Assembly: GCA_945875935.1 (NCBI GenBank)
Contig: CAMCNE010000009.1
Span: 1-44,010, forward strand
DNA: 44,010 nt
DNA from: Bordetella parapertussis
Lineage (GTDB): Bacteria; Pseudomonadota; Gammaproteobacteria; Burkholderiales; Burkholderiaceae_C
Reading direction: 5' to 3'
In this document: positions 17,189-24,809 of the stretch, piece by piece
Numbering within the stretch: the stretch's first letter is position 1
Layout of the letters: each line of letters starts with the position of its first letter
The notes under the pieces: model-generated
Told to the model about the DNA's origin: nothing
What the model saw: only the letters and a program-made list of their open reading frames with translations
Databases searched by the model: none
Made by a program: the position numbers and the translations under genes

Positions 17189-17205
17189 TGCGCCGAGTCG
17201 GCGCA
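17189..17205. repeat. 17-base palindrome between grxC and secB
   Basis: TGCGCCGA G TCGGCGCA is a perfect 8-base inverted repeat with a single central base, in the 110-base gap between grxC and secB just after the grxC stop at 17213. It could be a protein-binding site or a hairpin that alters downstream expression. No T run follows on either strand. Confidence 0.5.
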
Positions 17206-17212
17206 AATCGTC

Positions 17213-17494
17213 TCAGCCGGCCAGCAATGCAGCCAGTTCGCCACGCTGGTCGAGCGCGATGAGATCGTCACAGCCACCAACGTGGGTCTGGCCAATGAAA
17301 ATCTGCGGCACGGTGCGCCTGCCGGTGAGTTGCATCATGGCATCTCGAGCCGCGGGGTCCAGATCGATGCGGACTTCATCGATGACATCAACGCCTCGGG
17401 CCTTGAGCAGCGACTTGGCGCGCACGCAGTAGGGGCAGACCTGCGTGGTGTACATCCTCACGAGGGGCTGTTCTGATCGGGTGTCAGTGGTCAT
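17213..17494 (-). CDS. grxC: Glutaredoxin 3
   Basis: A small glutathione-dependent thiol-disulfide oxidoreductase that reduces protein disulfides and glutathione mixed disulfides in the cytosol. It is 93 residues. The dithiol active site CPYC is at 20-23, followed by the glutathione-binding elements TVPQIFIG and GGCDDL, all in the standard positions. ATG 17494 gives an extra ten or so residues before the core; an internal ATG at codon 14 (MYTTQVCPYC) is an alternative. It follows the rhodanese gene by 19 bases, and secB and gpsA lie downstream, reproducing the conserved rhodanese-grxC-secB-gpsA order. Confidence 0.96.
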   Translation of the reverse strand: MTTDTRSEQPLVRMYTTQVCPYCVRAKSLLKARGVDVIDEVRIDLDPAARDAMMQLTGRRTVPQIFIGQTHVGGCDDLIALDQRGELAALLAG

Positions 17495-17513
17495 GGTGTT
17501 TTTCTTCAGGGAT

Positions 17514-17924
17514 TCAGGTGGAGCGCTCGATGGGCAGATTGGCTTCGCGCCAGGCCGCCACGCCGCCTGTCACCGCGTTGACGCGCTCGTACCCGCGCTT
17601 GGTCAGGATCGCCACGCCACGCTGTGCGCGAGCACCGGTGGGACACATCAGCAGCAAGGGCAGCGACTTGTTCTTGGGCAGATCGGTCGAGGTTTCAAGC
17701 GCGCCGAACGGCAGGTTCTTGGCGCCACCGGCGTGGCCAGCTTCATATTCGGCCGGCTCGCTGACATCGATCAGCACCCCCTTTTCTCGATTGATCAAGC
17801 GCACCGCCTCGGCAGAACTGATCCACGAGCCACCCGCGCTGCGCGACAGCATGGGCACGAAAAGCAAACCGCCAGATACCGCAGCGGCCAGAAACAGGAA
17901 CCAGTTTTCAATCAGGAAAGTCAC
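17514..17924 (-). CDS. Membrane-anchored rhodanese-like protein (YibN type)
   Basis: A 136-residue protein with an N-terminal membrane helix (about 7-24, WFLFLAAAVSGGLLFVPML) and a single rhodanese domain. The domain has the Asp-containing strand GVLIDVSEPAEYEAGHAGGAKNLP and the catalytic loop LLLMCPTGARAQR with the active-site Cys, so sulfur transfer activity is possible. The start is read as GTG 17924, which places the helix at the N terminus as in Burkholderiales homologues. Longer in-frame versions begin in the shared promoter region with gpmA. It leads the grxC-secB-gpsA operon. The sulfur acceptor is unknown. Confidence 0.9.
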   Translation of the reverse strand: MTFLIENWFLFLAAAVSGGLLFVPMLSRSAGGSWISSAEAVRLINREKGVLIDVSEPAEYEAGHAGGAKNLPFGALETSTDLPKNKSLPLLLMCPTGARAQRGVAILTKRGYERVNAVTGGVAAWREANLPIERST

Positions 17925-17966
17925 AGGCGGGCCCGGGGTTGCTAGCGCGATCGGCAAAGAGGCGGA

Positions 17967-17972
17967 ATTATA
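17967..17972 (-). promoter_or_regulatory. Candidate -10 box of the rhodanese-grxC-secB-gpsA operon
   Basis: The minus strand reads TATAAT, a perfect sigma-70 -10 hexamer, 42 bases before the GTG start at 17924. No good -35 box is seen at 16-18 bases upstream. It lies in the 106-base region between the divergent rhodanese and gpmA genes. Confidence 0.4.
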
Positions 17973-18030
17973 GAATTCGCCCCCGCCTGTGAATACCCTC
18001 ACCGGGCTCATCCAACACGCTCGCCGCACC

Positions 18031-18723
18031 ATGTACCAACTTGTTTTGATCCGCCACGGTCAATCGACGTGGAATCTTGAAAACCGATTCACGGGCTGGG
18101 TCGATGTCGACCTGACTGCGCTGGGAGTGTCACAGGCACAAGAGGCCGGCCAGCGACTGAAGGCGCATGGTTTCGACTTCGACATCGCCTACACCTCGGT
18201 GCTCAAGCGCGCCGTGTGGACGCTGTGGCACACGCTCGATCGACTTGAACGCACCTGGTTGCCGGTGGTGCACTCGTGGCGTCTCAACGAGCGCCACTAC
18301 GGCGCGCTGTCGGGCCTGAACAAGGCAGACACGGCCGCGCGCTACGGAGATGCACAGGTCCTGCAGTGGCGCCGCAGCTACGACACGCCGCCGCCGGCAC
18401 TCGACCCCAACGACCCGCGATGCGAGCGCAACGACGTGCGCTATGCGGGGTTGCAAGAAGGCGAAGTGCCGCTCACCGAGTGCCTCAAGGACACCGTGGC
18501 GCGTGTGCTGCCATTCTGGGAAGACAGCATTGCGCCATCGATTCGCGCCGGGCAGCGGGTGCTCATCGTGGCGCACGGCAACAGCATCCGCGCGCTGATC
18601 AAGCATCTCGATGGCATTTCCAACGACGACATCGTGGGTCTAGAAATACCGAACGGGGTGCCGGTGGTCTACGAACTCGACGCCGAATTACGCCCGATCA
18701 GCCGGCGCTTTCTGGAAGCCTGA
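18031..18723 (+). CDS. gpmA: 2,3-bisphosphoglycerate-dependent phosphoglycerate mutase
   Basis: GpmA interconverts 3- and 2-phosphoglycerate in glycolysis and gluconeogenesis through a phosphohistidine intermediate. The protein is 230 residues, near the shorter end of the family. The catalytic motif LIRHGQSTWN has the phosphoryl-accepting His at 9. ERHYGALSGLNK holds the substrate loop and catalytic Glu. VAHGNSIRAL near residue 183 holds the second catalytic His. ATG 18031 is chosen over an in-frame start at 17989, which would add residues in front of the conserved MYQLVLIRHG. It is divergent from the rhodanese operon and converges on plsC with 16 bases between stops. Confidence 0.97.
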   Translation: MYQLVLIRHGQSTWNLENRFTGWVDVDLTALGVSQAQEAGQRLKAHGFDFDIAYTSVLKRAVWTLWHTLDRLERTWLPVVHSWRLNERHYGALSGLNKADTAARYGDAQVLQWRRSYDTPPPALDPNDPRCERNDVRYAGLQEGEVPLTECLKDTVARVLPFWEDSIAPSIRAGQRVLIVAHGNSIRALIKHLDGISNDDIVGLEIPNGVPVVYELDAELRPISRRFLEA

Positions 18724-18740
18724 CGCGGCGCGATCAGGCT
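18717..18740. repeat. Inverted repeat over the gpmA/plsC stop codons
   Basis: AGCCTGA (18717-18723) and TCAGGCT (18734-18740) form a perfect 7-base inverted repeat with a 10-base loop. The left arm contains the gpmA stop codon, and the right arm reaches the first base of the plsC stop. It lacks a T run. Confidence 0.5.
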
Positions 18741-19501
18741 CAGGGCAACCCCGACTGAGCGGCGATCAGTCGCTCTTCGATGCCTGCGCGCAGCCGATCG
18801 GCCAGCACACGCCGATCCGGGTGCGGCCCGACGACCGCGCTCAGGAAGCTCACGTGCACGGTGAGATCGCTGGCATTGGCGATCAACCACATCGACTGAG
18901 CCAAGGTGGTGTCGCCCACATAGTTGGCCGACTCGCTGACGGAAGCCTGCGCATCCGAATAGCGCATCAGGATGGGCTGCACGTCCACGCCAGTGGCCAC
19001 CGCCGACTGCAGCAGGCTCGCGTGAAACGGGAGCACGCCGCGTCCGTCGCTGGTGGTGCCTTCGGGAAAGATCGCGATCTGCGAGCCTGCCTGCAAGGCC
19101 TCGGCCACCTGGTGCACGACCCGCATGGCGTCGCTGCGGCGCTCACGCTCGATGAACAGCGTGCCACCGCAGGCCACGATCCAGCCAACCAGCGGCCAGT
19201 GGCGCACATCGGCCTTGGACACAAAGCGCACAGGGCGCGCGGCATTGATGGCCAGGATGTCCAGCCACGACACATGATTGGCCACCAGCAGCGTCGAGCC
19301 CACGCCCATGCTGCCGCTCGAGCGAACCACCAGACCCAGCGAGGCCAGCAAGCGGCTCGAAAAATAGCCCACATACCGCATCCGGCTGGCTTCCTTCAGG
19401 AAAGGAAAGACCAGGGCGAACACCAGCGAGATCTGCACGGTGACGCCCGCAAAGCGGACCAGCCGACAAACCGCTCGCAGTTGGCGCAACACCGCTTTCA
19501 C
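18740..19501 (-). CDS. 1-acyl-sn-glycerol-3-phosphate acyltransferase (PlsC family)
   Basis: An inner-membrane acyltransferase of the LPLAT/PlsC family that acylates lysophosphatidate or a related lysolipid. The protein is 253 residues with a hydrophobic N-terminal segment (about 20-35). Block I NHVSWLD holds His76 and Asp81 of the HX4D motif. Block III FPEGTTSDG is at about 145-153, with the family Arg in GTLFIERERR between them. The start is GTG 19501, five bases after the pyrC' stop, so it is the last gene of the algH-ruvX-pyrR-pyrB-pyrC'-plsC operon. The true substrate could be another lysolipid or ornithine lipid, since genomes of this group carry several paralogues. Confidence 0.9.
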   Translation of the reverse strand: MKAVLRQLRAVCRLVRFAGVTVQISLVFALVFPFLKEASRMRYVGYFSSRLLASLGLVVRSSGSMGVGSTLLVANHVSWLDILAINAARPVRFVSKADVRHWPLVGWIVACGGTLFIERERRSDAMRVVHQVAEALQAGSQIAIFPEGTTSDGRGVLPFHASLLQSAVATGVDVQPILMRYSDAQASVSESANYVGDTTLAQSMWLIANASDLTVHVSFLSAVVGPHPDRRVLADRLRAGIEERLIAAQSGLP

Positions 19502-19506
19502 CGGGG

Positions 19507-20802
19507 TCAGGATGCCTCGAAGGCCACCTGGCCCGAAACCACCGTGAACTTCACCCGCCCGGGCAGTTCATGCCCTGCGAAAGGCGTGTGCTTGCCCTGA
19601 CTGCGCAACGCCTGCGGCGTGACACGCCAGTGATCTGCAAGATCGAAGATGCACACGTCAGCCACGCCACCGTCCACGAGCCGGCCCGCACTGGCCGCCA
19701 GCGACCCCAGGGCATCGCCAAGCACCCGCACCGGCGCGGTGGTCACGCTGGCCAGGGTGCGACACAGGTCATGTCCCGATTGCTCACCCCATTTCAGGGA
19801 CAGCCCGAGCAGCAGTTCGAGGCCGGTGGCGCCCGGCTCGGCTTCGGCAAAAGGCAGCGCCTTGGCATCAGCATCCACTGGCGTGTGATCGCTCACCAAG
19901 GCATCGATGGTGCCGTCTGCAAGTCCGGCGCGCAGCGCGTCTCGGTCGCGCACCTGCCGCAGCGGTGGCGTCAGTCTCATGGCGGCGTTGAAGTAGCCGA
20001 TGTCGATGTCGGTCAGATGGAGCTGGTTGATGCTGATGTCGCAGGTGATCGGCAAGCCCTCGGCCTTGGCGCGCCGCACCAGTTCCACGCCCGCCGCGCT
20101 GCTCAGGCGGCAGATGTGCACCCGAGCGCCGGTGTCGCGCACCAGTTCGAACAAGGTGTTGAGCGCGATGGTTTCGGCAATCACCGGCACGCCGCTCAGA
20201 CCCATGCGGGTGGCCAAGGCCCCCTTGGCGGCCACGCCGCCGCCCAGGTGGCCGTCCTGAGCGCGCAGCCAGGTGGTGTAGCCAAAGGTCGAGGCGTATT
20301 GCAACGCTCGGTGCAACACCAATGTGTTGTTCAGCGGGACCTCAGCGTGCGAGAAGCCGACACAGCCGGCTTCCGTCAGCTCGGCCATCTCGGTCAGCAC
20401 CTCGCCGGCCAGCCCCCGTGTGAGCGCTCCCAGCGGATACAGGTGCGACTGGTGGAGGTTGCGCGCGCGAAACTTCAGCATCTCGACCAGGCCGGGCTCG
20501 TCAAGCGGCGGGTCGGTGTCGGGCAGGCACACCAGGCTGGTCACCCCACCGGCCACGGCCGCGGCCATTTCAGACTCGAGCATGCCTTCGTGTTCGTGAC
20601 CCGGCTCGCGCAAGCGCACGGCCAGATCGACCAGACCAGGAGCCACCACCAGGCCGCTGGCATCGATGGTGCGCACCGGTTGAAAGTCAGGGCTGACCTT
20701 GCCGATCGCCACGATGCGCCCGGCGGCAATGGCGAGGTCGCCGACCTCGTCTCGGCCCGACGCCGGGTCGACCAGCCGACCGTTTCGAATGAGGATCTTC
20801 AT
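19507..20802 (-). CDS. Inactive dihydroorotase homologue (PyrC'/PyrX)
   Basis: A 431-residue amidohydrolase-fold protein downstream of pyrB. It aligns with dihydroorotase, but the metal-binding HxH is gone: residues 58-66 read VDLAVRLRE where active enzymes have VDxHxHLRE, so positions 61 and 63 are Ala and Arg. The late motif is VSDHTPVD rather than the usual DHAPH. The same state is known in the pyrBC' operon of Pseudomonas, where the non-catalytic protein is needed to assemble aspartate carbamoyltransferase. By analogy this gene is a structural partner of PyrB; a separate active dihydroorotase should be encoded elsewhere. ATG 20802 lies 17 bases after the pyrB stop. Confidence 0.92.
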   Translation of the reverse strand: MKILIRNGRLVDPASGRDEVGDLAIAAGRIVAIGKVSPDFQPVRTIDASGLVVAPGLVDLAVRLREPGHEHEGMLESEMAAAVAGGVTSLVCLPDTDPPLDEPGLVEMLKFRARNLHQSHLYPLGALTRGLAGEVLTEMAELTEAGCVGFSHAEVPLNNTLVLHRALQYASTFGYTTWLRAQDGHLGGGVAAKGALATRMGLSGVPVIAETIALNTLFELVRDTGARVHICRLSSAAGVELVRRAKAEGLPITCDISINQLHLTDIDIGYFNAAMRLTPPLRQVRDRDALRAGLADGTIDALVSDHTPVDADAKALPFAEAEPGATGLELLLGLSLKWGEQSGHDLCRTLASVTTAPVRVLGDALGSLAASAGRLVDGGVADVCIFDLADHWRVTPQALRSQGKHTPFAGHELPGRVKFTVVSGQVAFEAS

Positions 20803-20819
20803 GGGCTGTGTTGGGGCCG

Positions 20820-21782
20820 TCAGGCCGAGTTGCCGGCGATCATGGACATCACCGCCATGCGCACCGCAATGCCGAAGGTGACCTGCGGCAGGATCACGCT
20901 TTGCGCTCCGTCGGCCACCGCCGAGTCGATTTCCACGCCACGGTTGATGGGGCCGGGGTGCATGACGATGGCATCGGGTTTGGCCAGCGCCAGCTTTTCT
21001 GGCGTGAGCCCGTAGTTCTTGAAGAACTCACCCGCGCTGGGCAGCATCGCGCCGCTCATGCGTTCGTTTTGCAGCCGCAGCATGATGATCACGTCAGCGC
21101 CGCGGATGCCTTCTGCCATGTCGTGGCACACGCGCACGCCCATCTCGCGCAGATCGCCCGGCACCAGGGTTTTCGGGCCCACCGCGCGCACCTCAGGCAC
21201 CCCGAGCGTGGTCAGCGCATGGATGTCGGAGCGCGCCACGCGCGAGTGCACGATGTCGCCCACGATGGCCACCGTGAGGTTGGTGAAGTCTTTCTTGTAG
21301 TGCCGAATCGTGTACATGTCGAGCAGCCCCTGCGTGGGGTGCGCATGGCGGCCGTCGCCCGCATTCACCACGTGCACGTGAGGAGCGCAGTGCTGCGCGA
21401 TCAGGTACGGCGCGCCGCTTTCGCTGTGGCGCACCACGAACATGTCGGCGTGCATCGCGCTCAGGTTGGCGATGGTGTCGAGCAGGCTCTCGCCCTTGGC
21501 CGCACTCGAGCGGGCAATGTCGAGGTTGATGACATCGGCGCTCAGCCGCTTGGCGGCGATCTCGAAGGTGGTGCGCGTGCGCGTGCTGTTTTCGAAGAAC
21601 AGGTTGAACACGCTCTTGCCGCGCAAGAGCGGCACTTTCTTGACCTCGCGGTCGTTGACGCTCAGGAAGGTGCCTGCGGTGTCGAGGATCTGGTGGATGA
21701 GCGCGCGAGGCAGCCCCTCGATCGACAGCAGATGGATCAGCTCGCCGTGCTTGTTGAGCTGAGGGTTGTTGCGATAGTTCAA
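20820..21782 (-). CDS. pyrB: Aspartate carbamoyltransferase catalytic subunit
   Basis: PyrB catalyses the committed step of pyrimidine synthesis, joining carbamoyl phosphate to aspartate. It is 320 residues. The carbamoyl-phosphate loop FFENSTRTRTTFE is at about 62-74. HPTQGLLDMYTI and the aspartate-binding region (MLRLQNERM) are present, as is the C-terminal MHPGPINRGVEI. The start is TTG 21782, which overlaps the pyrR stop (TTGA) and gives MNYRNNPQLNKHGELIHLLS, the conserved N terminus; no ATG exists there. This implies strong translational coupling to pyrR. The inactive pyrC' follows, suggesting a dodecameric PyrB-PyrC' holoenzyme. Confidence 0.97.
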   Translation of the reverse strand: MNYRNNPQLNKHGELIHLLSIEGLPRALIHQILDTAGTFLSVNDREVKKVPLLRGKSVFNLFFENSTRTRTTFEIAAKRLSADVINLDIARSSAAKGESLLDTIANLSAMHADMFVVRHSESGAPYLIAQHCAPHVHVVNAGDGRHAHPTQGLLDMYTIRHYKKDFTNLTVAIVGDIVHSRVARSDIHALTTLGVPEVRAVGPKTLVPGDLREMGVRVCHDMAEGIRGADVIIMLRLQNERMSGAMLPSAGEFFKNYGLTPEKLALAKPDAIVMHPGPINRGVEIDSAVADGAQSVILPQVTFGIAVRMAVMSMIAGNSA

Positions 21783-22285
21783 GCCGCGCGCTCCTGGATG
21801 TCGAAGCTCAAGCGCCCGGACTCATCGCGCAGCAGCGACAGCTTCTGGTGCGCCGGCAAGGTGATGCGGGCAGCCGAGTAGGCCGGCTCGATGGGCAACT
21901 CGCGCCCGCCGCGGTCGACCAGAACGGCGAGCGACACGCTGGCCGGCCGGCCGAAGTCAAACAATTCATTGATCACCGCGCGCGTGGTGCGGCCGGTGAA
22001 CAGCACATCGTCGATCAGCAGGATGTGGCGTCCCTCCACCTCGAACGGCAGCCGGGTGTGATCGGCGCCCGTGGTGAGGCCGCGCGAGCCGAAATCGTCG
22101 CGATGCAGCGCGCTCGAGATCACCCCGTGCTCGCCTTCCAGGGGCAGTTCGCGCTGCAGCCTCTCGGCCAGCCAGGCGCCACCCGACCAGATGCCCAGCA
22201 GTGCCGTGTTCGGCCGCAACAAGCCGCGCACGTGGCGCAACAGGTCTTCGAACAGCGCTTCCGCGTCAAGTTGCAATGAGCTCAT
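21779..22285 (-). CDS. pyrR: PyrR pyrimidine regulator / uracil phosphoribosyltransferase
   Basis: PyrR is a type I phosphoribosyltransferase-fold protein that in Gram-positive bacteria controls pyr attenuation and also makes UMP from uracil. The protein is 168 residues. The PRPP-binding motif ILLIDDVLFTGRTTRAV is at about 88-104, and the flexible loop and SALHRDDF are in place. The start ATG overlaps the ruvX stop (ATGA), and its own stop overlaps the pyrB start. There is no leader between pyrR and pyrB in which an attenuator could form, so in this organism the RNA-binding role is doubtful and a salvage or indirect role is likely; that is inference. Confidence 0.94.
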   Translation of the reverse strand: MSSLQLDAEALFEDLLRHVRGLLRPNTALLGIWSGGAWLAERLQRELPLEGEHGVISSALHRDDFGSRGLTTGADHTRLPFEVEGRHILLIDDVLFTGRTTRAVINELFDFGRPASVSLAVLVDRGGRELPIEPAYSAARITLPAHQKLSLLRDESGRLSFDIQERAA

Positions 22286-22731
22286 GGGGCAAGGCTTCGC
22301 AAGTGCTGCTCCAGTATCAGGGCGGCCGATGCCGCGTCCACATCGCCGGCGCCCAGGCTGTGCGCTTCGGTGGTGCTGTAACGCTCATCGACCTCATGGA
22401 CTTCAAGCCTGTGGCGACCGCGCAGCTGACGGGCAAATCGGCGCGCCAGCACGGTGTTCTCGTGCTCGGCGCCGTCAGGATGAAACGGCACACCCACCAC
22501 CAGAGCATCGGGCTGCCACTCGTTGACCAGACGGGCAATCGCGGTGAAGCGGCTGTCGCCTGTGCTGGCGATGGTGAGCAGCGGCTGCGACGTGTGGGTC
22601 ACCGTGTTGCCGCTGGCCACGCCCACGCGCCGGGTCCCGAAGTCAAAAGCCAGAAAAGTCTGATCGCGGCGCGTCGACGGCGTGGCCGGCGCGTTCACGG
22701 CGGCCGCCACGGGCTCAGGCATGCCCGGCAT
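22282..22731 (-). CDS. ruvX: Holliday junction resolvase-like protein RuvX (YqgF)
   Basis: RuvX/YqgF is an RNase H-fold nuclease linked to pre-16S rRNA 5'-end maturation and, by fold, to Holliday junction resolution. The protein is 149 residues. The first catalytic strand FLAFDFGTRRVGVA with Asp30 is at about 26-39. VGVPFHPDGAEHE and the late motif HEVDERYSTTEA, which carries acidic catalytic residues, are present. Residues 1-23 are an Ala/Pro-rich extension that overlaps the end of algH by 17 bases; ATG 22731 and ATG 22722 are both possible starts. The stop overlaps the pyrR start. The algH-ruvX-pyrR order is conserved in proteobacteria. Confidence 0.94.
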   Translation of the reverse strand: MPGMPEPVAAAVNAPATPSTRRDQTFLAFDFGTRRVGVASGNTVTHTSQPLLTIASTGDSRFTAIARLVNEWQPDALVVGVPFHPDGAEHENTVLARRFARQLRGRHRLEVHEVDERYSTTEAHSLGAGDVDAASAALILEQHLRSLAP

Positions 22732-23293
22732 CGGCGCTGAGCATGACCGGATCGATGCCCAGCAAGGACAGCGCCTTGTCGTAGCGCTGATCGATGGGCG
22801 TGCTGAAAATGATCTCGGCTTCGGCCTCGACGTTGATCCAGTTGTTGCGGCTCATCTCGTCTTCCAGCTGCCCGGCGCCCCAGCCGCTGTAGCCCAGGCT
22901 CACGAACACCCGGCTCGGGCCGGTGCCGCTGGAGAGCGCCTCCAGCACGTCCTTGCTGGTGGTCATCTCGAGCCCGCCAGGAATCTTCAACGAGGAGTTG
23001 AAGCCGCCATCCGCATCGCTGGACTGCTCGTGCAAGACAAAGCCGCGTTCGGTCTGCACAGGACCGCCAAAGAACACCGGAGACTCGACCAGATCGGCTC
23101 GCTCAAGCGGCAATTCGACCTTGTCGAACAGGCTCTTGAGGGTGATGTCAATGGGCTTGTTGATCACCAGCCCCAGCGCACCCTTGTCGGTGTGCTCGCA
23201 CAGATAGATCACCGTGCCAGCAAAGGTGTCGCCCACCATGCCCGGCATGGCAATCAGGAACTGGTTGGTGAAGTTGACGCTCGATTGACCCAT
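22715..23293 (-). CDS. AlgH/YqgE family protein (UPF0301)
   Basis: A 192-residue protein of the AlgH/YqgE family. AlgH was first tied to alginate regulation in Pseudomonas, but its biochemical role remains unclear. The conserved opening NFTNQFLIAMPGMVGDTFAGTVIYLCEH, then GALGLVINKP and FFGGPVQTERGFVLH, are clear signatures. ATG 23293 (MGQSSVNFTNQFLIAMP) matches the family; an in-frame upstream start at 23329 would overlap the divergent photolyase start and is rejected. It is the first gene of the algH-ruvX-pyrR-pyrB-pyrC'-plsC operon, so the promoter must lie in or near the 34 bases before the photolyase gene. Confidence 0.94.
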   Translation of the reverse strand: MGQSSVNFTNQFLIAMPGMVGDTFAGTVIYLCEHTDKGALGLVINKPIDITLKSLFDKVELPLERADLVESPVFFGGPVQTERGFVLHEQSSDADGGFNSSLKIPGGLEMTTSKDVLEALSSGTGPSRVFVSLGYSGWGAGQLEDEMSRNNWINVEAEAEIIFSTPIDQRYDKALSLLGIDPVMLSADAGHA

Positions 23294-23327
23294 CAGCCAG
23301 AGTTTATTCCTGCGGCACACTCGATCC

Positions 23328-24806
23328 ATGCACTCCTCAATCGATGGCGCCCTGGTCTGGTTTCGGCGCGAACTGCGCGCCGACGACCACGCGGCGCTGC
23401 ATCACGCGCTCAAGGTGGCCCGGCGGGTGTGGTGCGTCTTCGTGCTCGATCGCGACATCCTCGACGCGCTGCCGCGAGCCGACCGCCGGGTTGAATTCAT
23501 CTTGGGCGGGCTGAGCGAGCTGCATGCCGAACTGGCGGCTGTCGGTGCGGCTGCAGGCGTGCCGGGCGCAGGCGTGATCGTGCGGCATGGCTGGGCGGCT
23601 GATGAAATCCCGGCACTGGCGCAGGCTCTGCGCGTTCAGGCGGTGTACGCCAACCACGATGACGAGCCAGCCGCACTGGCGCGTGATGCGCAGGTGCGCG
23701 GCCGTCTGGCTCATTTGGGGATCGCGCTGCACACCAGCAAGGACCATGTGGTGTTTGAGCGCTCCGAGGTGCTCACCGCCTCGGGCACGCCCTACGGCGT
23801 GTTCACCCCCTACAAGAACGCCTGGCTCAAACGCGTGTGTGCGGAACATCTCGCGCCATGGTCCGTGCAGGAACATGCCGCCCATCTGGCGACCATTGCG
23901 GCCGAGCACGCTGGCGCCGTGCCCGCGCTGCACGACATCGGCTTTCAGGCGACCAATCTGTCGGCGCTGAAGATCGGCCGGGGTGCCGAGGACGCACGCC
24001 GGCTGTTCGACGACTTCGTCACGCGCATCGACGGCTACGACGACACGCGCAACTTCCCCGCAGTCAAGGGCCCAAGCTACCTGTCGGTGCACCTGCGCTT
24101 TGGCACGGTGTCGATACGCCGGCTGGCGCGCGAAGCCTGGCAGCGCGCTGCAGGCGGCTCGCGCGGCGCCGAGGTGTGGTTGTCCGAGCTGATCTGGCGC
24201 GATTTCTACCATCAGGTGCTGCACCACCATCCGCACGTGGTCGGCGCTTCCTTCAAGCCGGCCTACGACCGCATCGCATGGGAGCGCGGCAAGACGGCCG
24301 AATCGCTGTTTGCCGCCTGGAGCGAAGGCCGCACCGGCTACCCGCTGGTCGATGCCGCCATGGCGCAGATCAACCAGACGGGCTACATGCACAACCGCTT
24401 GCGCATGGTGGTGGCGAGCTTTCTGGTCAAGGATCTGGGCATCGACTGGCGCTGGGGCGAGCGCTACTTCGCCGAAAAGCTCAACGACTTCGACCTGGCC
24501 GCCAACAACGGGGGCTGGCAGTGGGCGAGCTCCAGCGGCTGTGACGCGCAGCCCTACTTCCGCATCTTCAACCCGACCAGCCAGAGCGAGAAATTCGATC
24601 CGGCGGGACGTTTCATCAGACGCTATCTGCCGCAACTCGCTGGCCTGCCGGATCAGGCGCTGCATGCACCGTGGGCGGCGCGCCCGATCGACCTGGCAGC
24701 AGCCGGCGTGGAGCTCGGGCGCGACTACCCGCTGCCCATCGTGCAGCACGACGAAGCGCGGGCACGCACACTGGCGCGCTACGCGGTGGTCAAGGCCGCC
24801 GGCTGA
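23328..24806 (+). CDS. phrB: Deoxyribodipyrimidine photolyase
   Basis: A flavin enzyme that uses blue light to split cyclobutane pyrimidine dimers in DNA. The protein is 492 residues. The N-terminal photolyase domain starts ALVWFRRELRADDHAAL and binds an antenna chromophore. The C-terminal FAD domain carries the class I signature around 330-420: GYPLVDAAMAQINQTGYMHN, RMVVASFLVKDLGIDWRWGE, and FDLAANNGGWQWASSSGCD followed by PYFRIFNP. The conserved Trp and Asn positions of the dimer pocket appear intact, which favours a CPD photolyase over a cryptochrome. It is divergent from algH and converges on chpA with three bases between the stops. Confidence 0.95.
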   Translation: MHSSIDGALVWFRRELRADDHAALHHALKVARRVWCVFVLDRDILDALPRADRRVEFILGGLSELHAELAAVGAAAGVPGAGVIVRHGWAADEIPALAQALRVQAVYANHDDEPAALARDAQVRGRLAHLGIALHTSKDHVVFERSEVLTASGTPYGVFTPYKNAWLKRVCAEHLAPWSVQEHAAHLATIAAEHAGAVPALHDIGFQATNLSALKIGRGAEDARRLFDDFVTRIDGYDDTRNFPAVKGPSYLSVHLRFGTVSIRRLAREAWQRAAGGSRGAEVWLSELIWRDFYHQVLHHHPHVVGASFKPAYDRIAWERGKTAESLFAAWSEGRTGYPLVDAAMAQINQTGYMHNRLRMVVASFLVKDLGIDWRWGERYFAEKLNDFDLAANNGGWQWASSSGCDAQPYFRIFNPTSQSEKFDPAGRFIRRYLPQLAGLPDQALHAPWAARPIDLAAAGVELGRDYPLPIVQHDEARARTLARYAVVKAAG

Positions 24807-24809
24807 GCC

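Noticed and set aside
23337..24749. A 470-codon open frame opposite the photolyase gene, and similar long frames opposite ychF, pyrB/pyrC', chpA, pilJ, hemL, ftsZ and ddl/ftsQ
   Set aside because: In GC-rich DNA long antisense frames arise from codon bias. The translations are low-complexity (rich in Arg, Ala, His, Gln) with no recognisable domain, and each lies opposite a gene with clear family motifs.
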